Below are positions 1 to 7,381 of a stretch of DNA of 10,353 bases, piece after piece. Position 1 is the first letter of the stretch. Every line of letters starts with the position of its first letter. The notes beneath the pieces are model-generated. The model did no database searches. It was not told the DNA's origin and was given only the letters and a program-made list of their open reading frames with translations. Origin of the DNA: Rhodocyclaceae bacterium UBA1310 (lineage in GTDB: Bacteria > Pseudomonadota > Gammaproteobacteria > Burkholderiales > Rhodocyclaceae); the NCBI GenBank assembly GCA_002307175.1, contig DBTS01000021.1, positions 1 through 10,353 of the forward strand. The letters run 5' to 3'. The position numbers and the translations under genes were made by a program.

Positions 1-104
1 CAGCGGCTGCTCGAAATCCTCATTTATACGAATAACCTCCGGTTTCTGTGCTGCTCTTCGGCACACTGACGCCTTCTCGCTACAGATCGTGAACCGCTTC
101 TGAA
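1..104. repeat. Partial copy of a dispersed palindromic (MITE-like) repeat
   Basis: Bases 12-101 align without gaps, with about a dozen mismatches, to 10261-10350 near the other end of the window, in the same orientation. Shared blocks include CGAAATCCTCATTTAT, CTCCGGTTTCTG, GCTGCTCTTC and CTCGCTACAGATCGTGAAC. Only the centre and right arm are visible, because the left arm would lie before base 1. The right end (GAACCGCTTCTGAAG) is more diverged than the matching end of the other copy (GAACAGCCTCTCAG), which suggests an older or decaying copy. It lies just beyond the 3' end of the chemosensory operon. The repeat family is not one I can name. Confidence 0.85.
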
Positions 105-209
105 GGGCCAAAAGGATGAACGCATCGGAATAACAATGTTGTTTCTACAGATTACCTTTTTCCGGTGCTTGGCCGTCTGCATACCTGTGCTGGATGAGTA
201 TTCCCTGAA
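105..209. other. Short non-coding spacer after the chemosensory operon
   Basis: This spacer lies between the repeat and the stop codon of the CheX-like gene. No convincing gene is seen on either strand. I looked for a terminator for the leftward operon and found no GC-rich stem followed by a T run. The palindromic repeat next to it could act as a transcript-end hairpin, but that is inference. Confidence 0.4.
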
Positions 210-776
210 TCAGAACAGTTCGAGTTCTCCGCCGACGCTTTCGGCGGAAGGTTGCTGCGTAAGCTCGAATTCTACGTTGGCTGTTGTGGTTGAGCACAGG
301 CAGAGCAGCAGTTCGTAGCCCACCCCCTGCGGGGAGAGAACCTGCAGGCTGAGCGTTTGCTCCGTGCCGATACACTGGATTTGGGCGCGACTCGCCGGCT
401 CAAGCGGAAATGGTGTGGACATGCCGGTGCGTCGCCTGTCGTCGGAGATCAGGCGATTGGCCGCACCGCAGACCATGTTGACGTATTCCGCCATGGCGTC
501 CAGCAAGGCGTGGCCTGCCAAGACGCGTCCTTCCTGTCCAAGCAGCCTGGCGAACCAGTTTGCGCTGGCAGCGTCGAGGCGAAAGTCAAAGAGCGCAATG
601 ATGCGGAATTCCAGCGCGGCGATGGTCAGCACGAACAACTGGCGCCCATTCTGCTCTGAGGGGAGGCTCGGCGGGAAGGCGGTGATCTTGATTGCTTCGG
701 TGCTTCCTCTGGTATTTTCGCGCACCGCCTGTTCGAAGGCACTCTGGATTGCGGCAATGGTTCTTGCAGTGATCAT
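210..776 (-). CDS. CheC/CheX-family chemotaxis phosphatase-like protein
   Basis: 188 aa. Proteins of this family remove the phosphate from phosphorylated CheY-type receivers in the cytoplasm. The family's active-site pattern is [D/S]-x3-E-x2-N followed about 22 residues later by P. It is complete here, with Asp93, Glu97 and Asn100 in LLDAMAEYVNMVCGAANRL and Pro122. Only one such motif is present, as in CheX; CheC usually has two. The protein is somewhat longer than typical CheX (about 150-160 aa), with extra N-terminal sequence and a polar, acidic C-terminal tail. There is no signal peptide or membrane helix. The start codon overlaps the stop of the upstream receptor-like gene in an ATGA (773-776), so the two are probably translationally coupled. 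It is the last gene of the operon, and the likely substrate is the CheY-like receiver encoded at 1609-1974. Confidence 0.8.
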   Translation of the reverse strand: MITARTIAAIQSAFEQAVRENTRGSTEAIKITAFPPSLPSEQNGRQLFVLTIAALEFRIIALFDFRLDAASANWFARLLGQEGRVLAGHALLDAMAEYVNMVCGAANRLISDDRRRTGMSTPFPLEPASRAQIQCIGTEQTLSLQVLSPQGVGYELLLCLCSTTTANVEFELTQQPSAESVGGELELF

Positions 777-1564
777 GCGGCAAGAACTCCGGCGTCGATT
801 TGTGCGATTTTTTCGCCAATGCGTTCGTTGGCAGCTTTCAGGATGAGCACGGAGGTGTGGATCATGTTGCCCGAGGCCTGCATATCCTGGAAGGTCGTGG
901 TGGTGATCAGATCATTCTTGGCAAGATTGGCCTGATACTGGATGGCCCAGTTCGAGGCTGTGCCCGCCAGTTCGCGAACGCCATCGGCCACCACTGAGAA
1001 ACCGCGACCGGATTCTCCGGCGCGGGCTGCTTCGATTGAGGCATTGAGGGAGAGAATCACCACATTCTTGATGATGCGCGAGAACTCTTCATTCTGCCTC
1101 TTGAGCTCACTGTTGTTGGCCAAAATTCCCTGCATTTCCGCATGCCAGCGTTCCACGATATGCAGAATACCGAGCAGAGAATCGATATTGCGCAGCATTG
1201 CAGCATGCTCATTGGCCAGTTCGCGGTGCAGCTTGCACAGGTGTTCGGTGGTGGTGCTTCGCATGGTTTCGAGTTGTAGCGAAGATTGGCTTTGTGCATC
1301 GGCGAGTGCGCGCGTGAGTTCGGCTGCGTGGGCGGTGGTTAGCTTCTTTTCCCGAGCAGATGACTCCTCCAGGAGTTTCTTGCGTTCCGCCTCCAGCCGG
1401 GCTGCCAGTTTCTGGGGCGGAATATGGGAGGAGAGATCGGCACGCAGGCGCTCACTTTCGCTGCGCAGCGTGCGACATTCGCGCATGACCGGAACTGTGC
1501 GGATCACCATGGTGAGGATGCCGAGCGTGATGCCGGCCATCAGGATAGCTAGGTCGGTAAACAA
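773..1564 (-). CDS. Short membrane-anchored MCP-signalling-domain protein
   Basis: 263 aa from a proposed TTG start. The order is one N-terminal TM helix (about residues 3-24, DLAILMAGITLGILTMVIRTV), a charged coiled coil (about 30-150), and the tip of the chemoreceptor hairpin (about 163-204, with LNASIEAARAGESGRGFS). There is no periplasmic sensor, no HAMP domain, and much less helical bundle than a normal chemoreceptor (over 500 aa). The reading frame is open to an ATG at 1672, but that would overlap the receiver gene by 64 bp. The TTG at 1562-1564 has AAGG 8 bases upstream and keeps the TM helix whole, whereas the ATG at 1540 would cut into the helix. In the tip, the Glu of the usual VVADEVR (Tsr E402) is Gly195. 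Its role may be to scaffold or tune the neighbouring kinase; that is inference. Confidence 0.75.
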   Translation of the reverse strand: MFTDLAILMAGITLGILTMVIRTVPVMRECRTLRSESERLRADLSSHIPPQKLAARLEAERKKLLEESSAREKKLTTAHAAELTRALADAQSQSSLQLETMRSTTTEHLCKLHRELANEHAAMLRNIDSLLGILHIVERWHAEMQGILANNSELKRQNEEFSRIIKNVVILSLNASIEAARAGESGRGFSVVADGVRELAGTASNWAIQYQANLAKNDLITTTTFQDMQASGNMIHTSVLILKAANERIGEKIAQIDAGVLAA

Positions 1565-1608
1565 GTTTTCTGCCTTATTCTTTGGGTGGAGGAGCCGGTT
1601 TGCGATAC

Positions 1609-1974
1609 TCAGGCAGCGAGCTTCTTGAAGGTGGAGATCACCGCAGGGCCGTTGAAGGGCTTGACGATCCATCCCTTCACGCCGGCAGCCTTGCCGCGTT
1701 CCTTGATGGAAGGGCTGTTCTCGGTGGTAAGCATGATGATGTTCACTACCGCATTGCGCAGTTCACCGCGGATTTTCTCGGCCATCGTCAGGCCATCCAT
1801 GTTGGGCATGTTGACATCGCTTACCACGAGCTTGATCGAGGGGTTGGCGCGCAGCTTGTCGAGCCCGTCGCGGCCATCCACAGCGGTGATGGCGACGAGG
1901 CCGGCATCCTTGAGAAAGGCGCAGACTTCATTGCGCACGGTACTGGAATCATCGACTACGAGGACTTGTGTCAT
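1609..1974 (-). CDS. Single-domain CheY-like response regulator
   Basis: 121 aa, only a receiver domain. The acidic pair is Asp8-Asp9 (VLVVDDSS), the phosphoacceptor is Asp53 (VVSDVNMPNMDG), the switch Thr is at 83/84 (MLTTENS), and the conserved Lys is Lys105 (GWIVKPF). All key residues are present, so it should accept phosphate. The aromatic switch position holds Trp102, as in some CheY-like proteins paired with CheA-type kinases. There is no output domain, so the effect must come from binding a partner such as a flagellar motor, a pilus motor or another enzyme. I chose the ATG at 1974 because it has AAGGA 7 bases upstream and the protein then begins directly with the first beta strand. An in-frame ATG at 2058 would overlap the kinase gene and adds a non-conserved 28-aa leader. 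It lies 76 bases after the kinase, its probable phosphodonor. Confidence 0.92.
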   Translation of the reverse strand: MTQVLVVDDSSTVRNEVCAFLKDAGLVAITAVDGRDGLDKLRANPSIKLVVSDVNMPNMDGLTMAEKIRGELRNAVVNIIMLTTENSPSIKERGKAAGVKGWIVKPFNGPAVISTFKKLAA

Positions 1975-2050
1975 TTTTCTTTCCTTGTTGTTGGAAGTTG
2001 TAGATAGAGGGAGGGCTGTTTCTTCAGACTGGAAGCCGTTGGGATAGCGC

Positions 2051-4438
2051 TTATGCAACCGCTTTTCCTGCAGGCAGGGCCCCGGTATCTATCACGATGC
2101 GGCTCGCAGCCTCTGCAAGGTGTTCGGCAAAGCTCTCCGGAACGCTGACAACGATTTCAAAATGGCGAAACTCGTTGTTTGCCCTTGTATCGGTGAAGCG
2201 TATTTCGATCTTGCCGTGCTCGCGATGCAGAAATTCGCGTACAGCATCCATGCCAACACCACGCCCGGAAACCGAGGTGAGCGTTTGGGCGGTGGAAAAA
2301 CCTGGGCGGAAGATCTGCTGAGCCAGCGCTTCATCGGTGATGATCTGGCCGGGAGCCAGCAGGCCAGTCTCTTCTGCTTTGGCACGAATGTGCGAAAGGG
2401 CAAGCCCGCGTCCGTCATCTGCCAGATGCAGGTGGAGCATTCCGCCACCTGTCGCGGCGGTGAGGCTGACCGTGCCTGCGGGGTCTTTGCCTGCCGCTGC
2501 GCGTTCTGCCGGTGCTTCGATGCCATGATCCAGGGAATTGCGGAACAGGTGCATGAATACATTCTTGAGCAGTGCGCTGGCCTGGGTTTTGATCAAATGG
2601 CCATGGTCTTCGATCATCACACGTGGGGCCGCTTTGCCCAGCTCGGCAGCCAGCGAGGGCAGAGATTCGATGATGCTGCCAAGGGTTTCGCGGAGCGCTT
2701 CGGTGCCAAGCAGGCGCAGGGTTTTCTGAACGGCATTGCGCGCAGCTACCAGTTCGTGGATGTTGGCGATGTTGACGGCATCCAGACGTAGCAGGGTTTC
2801 CTGGATCTTGGCTTTGTCCACCAGCAGATAGCGTTCTACATTGCCTCGGCGGCCCGGGCCTTTGCGGCCAAGACTCACCTCATTGATGCTGGCGTAACGT
2901 TCCACGAAGTTACGCAGCGTGGCGAGTTCGCCAAGAAGCTGTGGCTGATCCCAGGCGACTTCGGGGCGTGGCTGGCGCAACGCATCGTAGTGTTGCTCGG
3001 TTTCGTGCACCGCATCGGTGAGATGGCGCAGGCCGTAGGTGCGGGCATTTCCCTTGATGGTGTGCATGTTGCGGAAGAGCTGGTTGAGTGTCTCCGTAGA
3101 GGGCTCGGGGTGCTGGCGGATGAGTGATTCGTTCTCTTCGATGAAGTGCAGGCTGCTGGCAATGAACTCGTGAAATTTCTCCTGTGTCACGCCAAGGATT
3201 TCGCCGATGATTTCCAGCTCGCGTTTCTGCTCGGCGGTTTCGGCGGCAAGCTTGCGCAGTTCTGTCACATCGCGCACGCACAGCATCAGGCGTGTGATGG
3301 TGTCGAATTCATCGGTGATGGCAGACCAGGTTAGATCCAGCGTACGTGCCGAGTCATCGGGTGCCTTGCGTTCAATTTCACCCACCAGAAGATGGCGGTT
3401 GAAGTCGAAGTTCATCTGATCTTCACCGATGCAGGCGCCGATGGCTGCATCGACCTGAGCCAGGGTGTCTGCCCCCAGGCTGCTGCCGGAAAACACCAGA
3501 TCCATGGCTTTGCTCCCGGCAATCTCACGGGTATCCAGAATTTTTTCCAGGTAGGCGGAGTATTCGTGATGCACCGTTCCATCTGCAGAGATGGTGAGGA
3601 TTCCCTGGGGAATGTTCTGCAGCATGGTCTGCATGTCGGCAGTCTTCTGGCGTAGCTGGATCGAGCTTTCCTCAATCCGCGCGATCATGCTGTTGAAGGC
3701 CATGATGGAACGGCCTATCTCGTCTGCACGCGTTATGGGCACTCGGCGGCCAAAATCCTGGCTCTCGGCGATGCCGCTCATTTCGGCCTGCATGCGGGCG
3801 ATAGGGATCACGACCTGGCGATAGAGCAGCCAGCCCATGCCGCCGAGGATTACTATAATGATGACGGTGGCAAAAAGAAGCGCTTGCACCGTGCGGGCCA
3901 GGCGAGCCTTCAGAGAATCGATGGCGGCGTCCTTGGCGCGGGTTTTCTCCACGCGCAGGGCATCGATGATCTGGCCGAATTCGCGTTGGTACTGCGCCAC
4001 AGTGGCAAACAGGTTTGCCTCGGCCAGAGCCTGCTTGCCGGCGAGTTTGAGTTTGGCTGTTTCTTCAATCGATGCGAAGTAGTTGTCCAGGCTCTCCTGC
4101 GCCTGTTTTACCTGCCCGCGCTGGGTATCGTCCGTGGCGCTTTCGAGCTGCTGCTGGAGGCCGTCGGTGAGTGCAGCCTTCTGTTGTGCCAGTTTCTCGC
4201 GCAATTGGGTGGCAAGGTCTTCACCGGGAGCGGAGACCAGTGCCATCGTGGCAAGTTGCACATCCTTGGCGAGCGCTGCCAGATCGGCAGAGGCCAGGGT
4301 GGAAGGCATCACGCTGTCTGTGACTGATTTCACCTCTGCTGCATTGCGGCGGGATTCGCTCACGGCGTAGCCACCAATGGAGAGGATGGCGAGAAAACTC
4401 AGCACCACCAGCAGAGCGATGCGATGACGGATGTTCAT
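2051..4438 (-). CDS. Membrane-bound CheA-like histidine kinase (4HB-HAMP-PAS-Hpt-HATPase), no CheW domain
   Basis: 795 aa. Order: TM1 (7-26), a helical periplasmic region of the four-helix-bundle type (about 30-182), TM2 (186-207), HAMP (about 208-260), a PAS-like domain (about 268-395, ending CVRDVTELRKL), an Hpt/CheA P1-like domain (about 415-515) with His459 in MHTIKGNARTYGL, then a linker/dimer region and a CheA-type ATPase. ATPase boxes: N box HLFRNSLDHGI (630-640), G1 DDGRGL, F box FRPGFSTA, and G2 SGRGVGMDAV (724-733). After the ATPase there are only about 40 residues, so the CheW-like P5 domain of real CheA is absent; no receiver or P2 domain is seen either. It should autophosphorylate at His459 and pass phosphate to the adjacent receiver. 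The start has AAAGGGA 9 bases upstream. It is first in the leftward operon, with its promoter presumably in 4439-4858. Confidence 0.9.
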   Translation of the reverse strand: MNIRHRIALLVVLSFLAILSIGGYAVSESRRNAAEVKSVTDSVMPSTLASADLAALAKDVQLATMALVSAPGEDLATQLREKLAQQKAALTDGLQQQLESATDDTQRGQVKQAQESLDNYFASIEETAKLKLAGKQALAEANLFATVAQYQREFGQIIDALRVEKTRAKDAAIDSLKARLARTVQALLFATVIIIVILGGMGWLLYRQVVIPIARMQAEMSGIAESQDFGRRVPITRADEIGRSIMAFNSMIARIEESSIQLRQKTADMQTMLQNIPQGILTISADGTVHHEYSAYLEKILDTREIAGSKAMDLVFSGSSLGADTLAQVDAAIGACIGEDQMNFDFNRHLLVGEIERKAPDDSARTLDLTWSAITDEFDTITRLMLCVRDVTELRKLAAETAEQKRELEIIGEILGVTQEKFHEFIASSLHFIEENESLIRQHPEPSTETLNQLFRNMHTIKGNARTYGLRHLTDAVHETEQHYDALRQPRPEVAWDQPQLLGELATLRNFVERYASINEVSLGRKGPGRRGNVERYLLVDKAKIQETLLRLDAVNIANIHELVAARNAVQKTLRLLGTEALRETLGSIIESLPSLAAELGKAAPRVMIEDHGHLIKTQASALLKNVFMHLFRNSLDHGIEAPAERAAAGKDPAGTVSLTAATGGGMLHLHLADDGRGLALSHIRAKAEETGLLAPGQIITDEALAQQIFRPGFSTAQTLTSVSGRGVGMDAVREFLHREHGKIEIRFTDTRANNEFRHFEIVVSVPESFAEHLAEAASRIVIDTGALPAGKAVA

Positions 4439-4858
4439 TGTTGCGTGTCCCTTTGCGTTGGCTTTCAGGAGCGATTGATTGCCATGATCTGGAGAACGGT
4501 TTGCCTGTCTCCTATGCCGTGTTTTCGACGCGAAAAAGGTTTGCTTGAATGAACTTTTTATTACTTTTGGCCTATGTCTAAAGTAGTTGATATCTGTGTC
4601 TGGATTAATGTTCCTGCAATAGTTTGAGGGTAAAAGGGGGTTTTAAATTCCAATGTATTAATCGAAGAAATTCTAAAAGAATATAATGCGGTTTTTGCCA
4701 GCATCAGAGCCGAAGTTTTCCTCGTGGTCGACGGGTGATTTGTCTGGTTTGCCCATTTTTCACGTAGGGGTAATGACCCGTGAAATCAGCTACATGTAAT
4801 GCTGTGCTATACGCTAGAATTGGCTTGGACGCCGATGCGGCGCTGAGGGGCACGCAGC
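4439..4858. other. Divergent intergenic region, AT-rich, presumed promoters for both sides
   Basis: No gene is seen in these 420 bases. About 4540-4700 is clearly richer in A and T than the flanking genes and contains a TATAAT at 4682-4687, but no good -35 partner at the right distance. A TAGAAT at 4815-4820 lies about 40 bases before the acyltransferase start and could be its -10, again without a strong -35. The kinase start has a good ribosome site (AAAGGGA) and the acyltransferase has GAGGGG at 4845-4850. I looked for sigma-54 and sigma-28 promoter patterns on the kinase side and found none that fit. Confidence 0.5.
4758..4785. promoter_or_regulatory. Two-part inverted repeat, possible operator
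   Basis: TTTCAC (4758-4763) pairs with GTGAAA (4780-4785), and just inside it GGGT (4768-4771) pairs with ACCC (4776-4779) around a 4-base AATG loop. The left side has a 4-base bulge (GTAG). It sits about 75 bases before the acyltransferase start and just upstream of a possible -10 (4815-4820). It could be a protein-binding site or an RNA hairpin. There is no T run, so it is not an ordinary terminator. The binding protein is unknown. Confidence 0.35.
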
Positions 4859-6064
4859 ATGGCTGTCTGGCCGGAGGGTGTGATCTGGCAAACAGATAGG
4901 GCAGGCAGGAACACAGCGCAGATGAATGCAGAAGGTCTCAGGTTTTCGCTTCACCCCTCAATCCATGAATTGCCTGTACACCAGTGGGATGCGCTGGCCG
5001 GCGGGCAGGTGACGCTGCAACACGCTTTTCTGAGCCTTTTCGAGGCGCATGGCTGTGTGGGTGAGGATACCGGCTGGCTGCCGATGCATGCAGCACTGCA
5101 TGCGGGCGACGAGTTGGTGGCGGCGATGCCGCTGTATCTCAAGTCAAATTCGCGTGGCGAGTTTGTGTTTGACTGGGCCTGGGCCGAGGCCTATGAACGC
5201 CACGGCCTGGATTACTACCCCAAGGTGCTGTGTGCCGTGCCATTCACGCCGGTGCCCGGAGCCCGTATCCTGGCGCGTGATGCAGCGTGCCGCGAGCACT
5301 TGCTGACCGCTGTGATCGCATGGTGTGGCGAGCTTGGGCTGTCATCCTTCCACCTGCTGTTCGCCGATGCCCGCGATCTCGTGGCGGGAGAGTCGCTGGG
5401 GCTGATGCGGCGTACCGGGGTGCAATTCCATTGGCAGTCGCGAGGGGAAGCGGATTTTGAGACCTTTCTGGGGCGCTTCAGTCATGACAAACGGAAGAAA
5501 ATCCGTCAGGACAGGCGCCATGCACATGCAGATGGGCTGCGCTTCGAAGTGCGTGAGGGCACAGAGATCCTCCCCGAGGATTGGGATTTCTTCGTGCGCT
5601 GTTACCGCCACACGTATGCCGAGCACCAGTCGGCGCCGTATCTGAACCGCGCCTTCTTTCACGCGCTGGGCGCCCGCCTGCCGCAGCACTGCGTGCTGGT
5701 GCTGGCCCTGCGCGGTGATGTGCCGGTGGCGGCCAGCCTCATGCTGCGTGATGAGAATGCCTTGTATGGGCGCTACTGGGGCGCCCTGGAATACCACCCC
5801 TGCCTGCATTTCGAGTGCTGCTACTACCAGGGAATCGAGTATGCGATTCGCGCCGGCCTGCAGCGCTTCGAGGGTGGCGCGCAGGGGGAGCACAAGCTGG
5901 CGCGGGGGCTGGAGCCGGTGGCAACGTATTCGCTGCACTGGCTTGCTGATACCCGTTTCGCCAATGCGGTGGCAGATTATCTGGCACGTGAAACCGGCGG
6001 TATCGAAGAGTATCTCGATGAGCTGAGGGAGCGCCTGCCATTCAGGCAGGGCGAAGCGGGATGA
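4859..6064 (+). CDS. COG3146 / FemAB-like GNAT-fold N-acyltransferase
   Basis: 401 aa, matching in length and motifs the family annotated as FemAB-like or 'peptidogalycan biosynthesis' proteins (COG3146, PF04339). Recognisable blocks are FDWAWAEAYERHGLDYYPK (104-122), the basic stretch FSHDKRKKIRQDRR (207-220), GRYWGALEYHPCLHFECCYY (304-323) and FEGGAQGEHKLARG (337-350). The family has an acyl-CoA or aminoacyl-transferase (GNAT) fold. Its real substrate is not well established and I do not assign one. There is no signal peptide or membrane helix, so it is probably cytoplasmic. The ATG at 4859 has GAGGGG 8 bases upstream. An alternative ATG at 4922, with AGGA 11 bases upstream, would drop 21 poorly conserved residues and is also plausible. 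It appears monocistronic and converges on the diguanylate cyclase gene with only 36 bases between their stops. Confidence 0.85.
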   Translation: MAVWPEGVIWQTDRAGRNTAQMNAEGLRFSLHPSIHELPVHQWDALAGGQVTLQHAFLSLFEAHGCVGEDTGWLPMHAALHAGDELVAAMPLYLKSNSRGEFVFDWAWAEAYERHGLDYYPKVLCAVPFTPVPGARILARDAACREHLLTAVIAWCGELGLSSFHLLFADARDLVAGESLGLMRRTGVQFHWQSRGEADFETFLGRFSHDKRKKIRQDRRHAHADGLRFEVREGTEILPEDWDFFVRCYRHTYAEHQSAPYLNRAFFHALGARLPQHCVLVLALRGDVPVAASLMLRDENALYGRYWGALEYHPCLHFECCYYQGIEYAIRAGLQRFEGGAQGEHKLARGLEPVATYSLHWLADTRFANAVADYLARETGGIEEYLDELRERLPFRQGEAG

Positions 6065-6100
6065 TTCGGGTATGGCGGTGCAGTTTTGCGGATGGCAACA

Positions 6101-7282
6101 TCAGTTGCATGCGCTGCAAGCCGACGCCGGGAATGGCTGTTCATTCTGCGTGCCAGCCTCCACGCGATTCCGCCCCTGGGCTTTGGCCCGGTATAGCGCG
6201 TTGTCAGCACGCTGGAACCACGCATCCCACGTTTCGTCTGGGTTGCAGACTGCGTAGCCGGCACTGACGCTAAGCTGGATGCCGGCAATGGATTGGGCAA
6301 TCACAGCCTGCCGGATTCGCTCGGCAATGCAGGCTGCTGCTGGCAGCCCGCTCGACGGCAGCAGTACGATGAATTCTTCGCCACCCCAGCGGGCCAGCAC
6401 ATCCGTATTACGGATGCAGGTGCGTGCGATATGTGCGAATCCCTTGAGTACCTTGTCGCCCGTAGCGTGGCCGAACTTGTCGTTGACCGATTTGAACAGG
6501 TCGATATCCAGAATCACCATCGCAATCGGGCTGCCGTAGCGCTTGAAGCGCTCCATTTCGGCAAGCGCTGTCTGCTCAAGATAGGCGCGATTCCAGCACT
6601 GCGTGAGCCTGTCACGCAGCGCCAGGTGGCGGTAGCGCTGATCATCGGTTTCCTTGTCCATGAGGATGTAACCGACGGGGCTGAGATTGAGGGTGATGAA
6701 AATCGAGAAATAGACGATGCCCTGGGAGACGGTGCTGTCCGTGATTTCATGAATGGCATCCAGCCCCGCCAGGGAACTCAGCACCCGCAATACCAGCACG
6801 GAACTATTGATCAGGGTGCCGCCCAAGACCAAATATTTGCCGACGCCGGGGATGCGCTGCCTGGCCTTCCATATCAATGACATGGTGAAGGCATTCTGCA
6901 CCACGTGCACGAGTGTTGCGACGCTTAGGCGGATTGTGATGTCGTTGAGAAACAGAAGAAAGCTTACAGCGATGACAAGCGCCGGCCCCCAGATCAGGGC
7001 AGCCGGCAGGTGCAACTTCTGGAAGCTGGCAATGGCCAGTGTGCCCATTGTCGTGGCAGCCGCGATGCAGATATTTGCGAACCACACGGAGAGCAGGGGA
7101 TGGACTATTCCCCGCAAGGCAATCAGGCCGAAGGCGCAGGCCATCAACCCCAGGGCGGCAGCGAGCCAGCCCAGCCCGCTGCGGTTGCTCTCGCTGCGAT
7201 AGGCAAGCAGACCCGTGGCCAGAAACAGCGCCAGGCATTCCGCAATGATTGGGGCAAACAGTGTTCGGGAATCGATCAACAT
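6101..7282 (-). CDS. Seven-TM diguanylate cyclase (GGDEF)
   Basis: 393 aa from the chosen start. Seven hydrophobic helices are visible (about 8-28, 36-56, 63-86, 94-112, 119-138, 149-171, 184-207), followed by a cytoplasmic GGDEF domain (about 220-375). The catalytic site is GGEEF (300-304), the metal-binding region is LDIDLFKSVND with GHATGD (271-276), and DRLTQCWNR opens the domain. It should make cyclic di-GMP from two GTP. The product-inhibition I-site RxxD is present as RNTD (291-294), exactly five residues before GGEEF, so feedback control is likely. There is no EAL or known ligand-binding domain; the membrane part may be the sensor. The start is uncertain. The ATG at 7282 lies just before the first helix but has a weak ribosome site. 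The frame stays open to ATG codons at 7378 and 7381, preceded closely by AAAGG, which would add 32-33 polar residues. Confidence 0.88.
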   Translation of the reverse strand: MLIDSRTLFAPIIAECLALFLATGLLAYRSESNRSGLGWLAAALGLMACAFGLIALRGIVHPLLSVWFANICIAAATTMGTLAIASFQKLHLPAALIWGPALVIAVSFLLFLNDITIRLSVATLVHVVQNAFTMSLIWKARQRIPGVGKYLVLGGTLINSSVLVLRVLSSLAGLDAIHEITDSTVSQGIVYFSIFITLNLSPVGYILMDKETDDQRYRHLALRDRLTQCWNRAYLEQTALAEMERFKRYGSPIAMVILDIDLFKSVNDKFGHATGDKVLKGFAHIARTCIRNTDVLARWGGEEFIVLLPSSGLPAAACIAERIRQAVIAQSIAGIQLSVSAGYAVCNPDETWDAWFQRADNALYRAKAQGRNRVEAGTQNEQPFPASACSACN

Positions 7283-7381
7283 GAGGCCGCCGTCTGATCT
7301 GTGCCTTTTATGCACGACGGCAGATTCCAGTGGCGCAATGAAACGTGCTTCGTGACAGGCTATCTCAGCGGCGGCCATCAT

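Noticed and set aside
364..1628. Long open frames on the plus strand (about 160 and 228 codons at 364-846 and 942-1628)
   Set aside because: They lie antisense to the CheX-like and receptor-hairpin genes, whose products carry clear family motifs. Their own translations are rich in Ser/Arg/Ala and match nothing.
1975..2058. Longer start for the receiver gene (ATG at 2058)
   Set aside because: It overlaps the kinase stop, adds a polar non-conserved leader, and lacks a ribosome site as good as the AAGGA before the ATG at 1974.
2120..4327. Plus-strand open frames of up to 223 codons across the kinase gene
   Set aside because: They are antisense to well-conserved Hpt and ATPase coding sequence and show no domain or motif of their own.
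4682..4687. TATAAT as a promoter -10 for the acyltransferase gene
   Set aside because: There is no reasonable -35 at 16-18 bases, and it lies about 170 bases from the gene in a generally AT-rich stretch where such hexamers occur by chance.
5342..5938. 198-codon minus-strand frame
   Set aside because: It is antisense to the conserved core of the FemAB-like gene, with no recognisable protein features.
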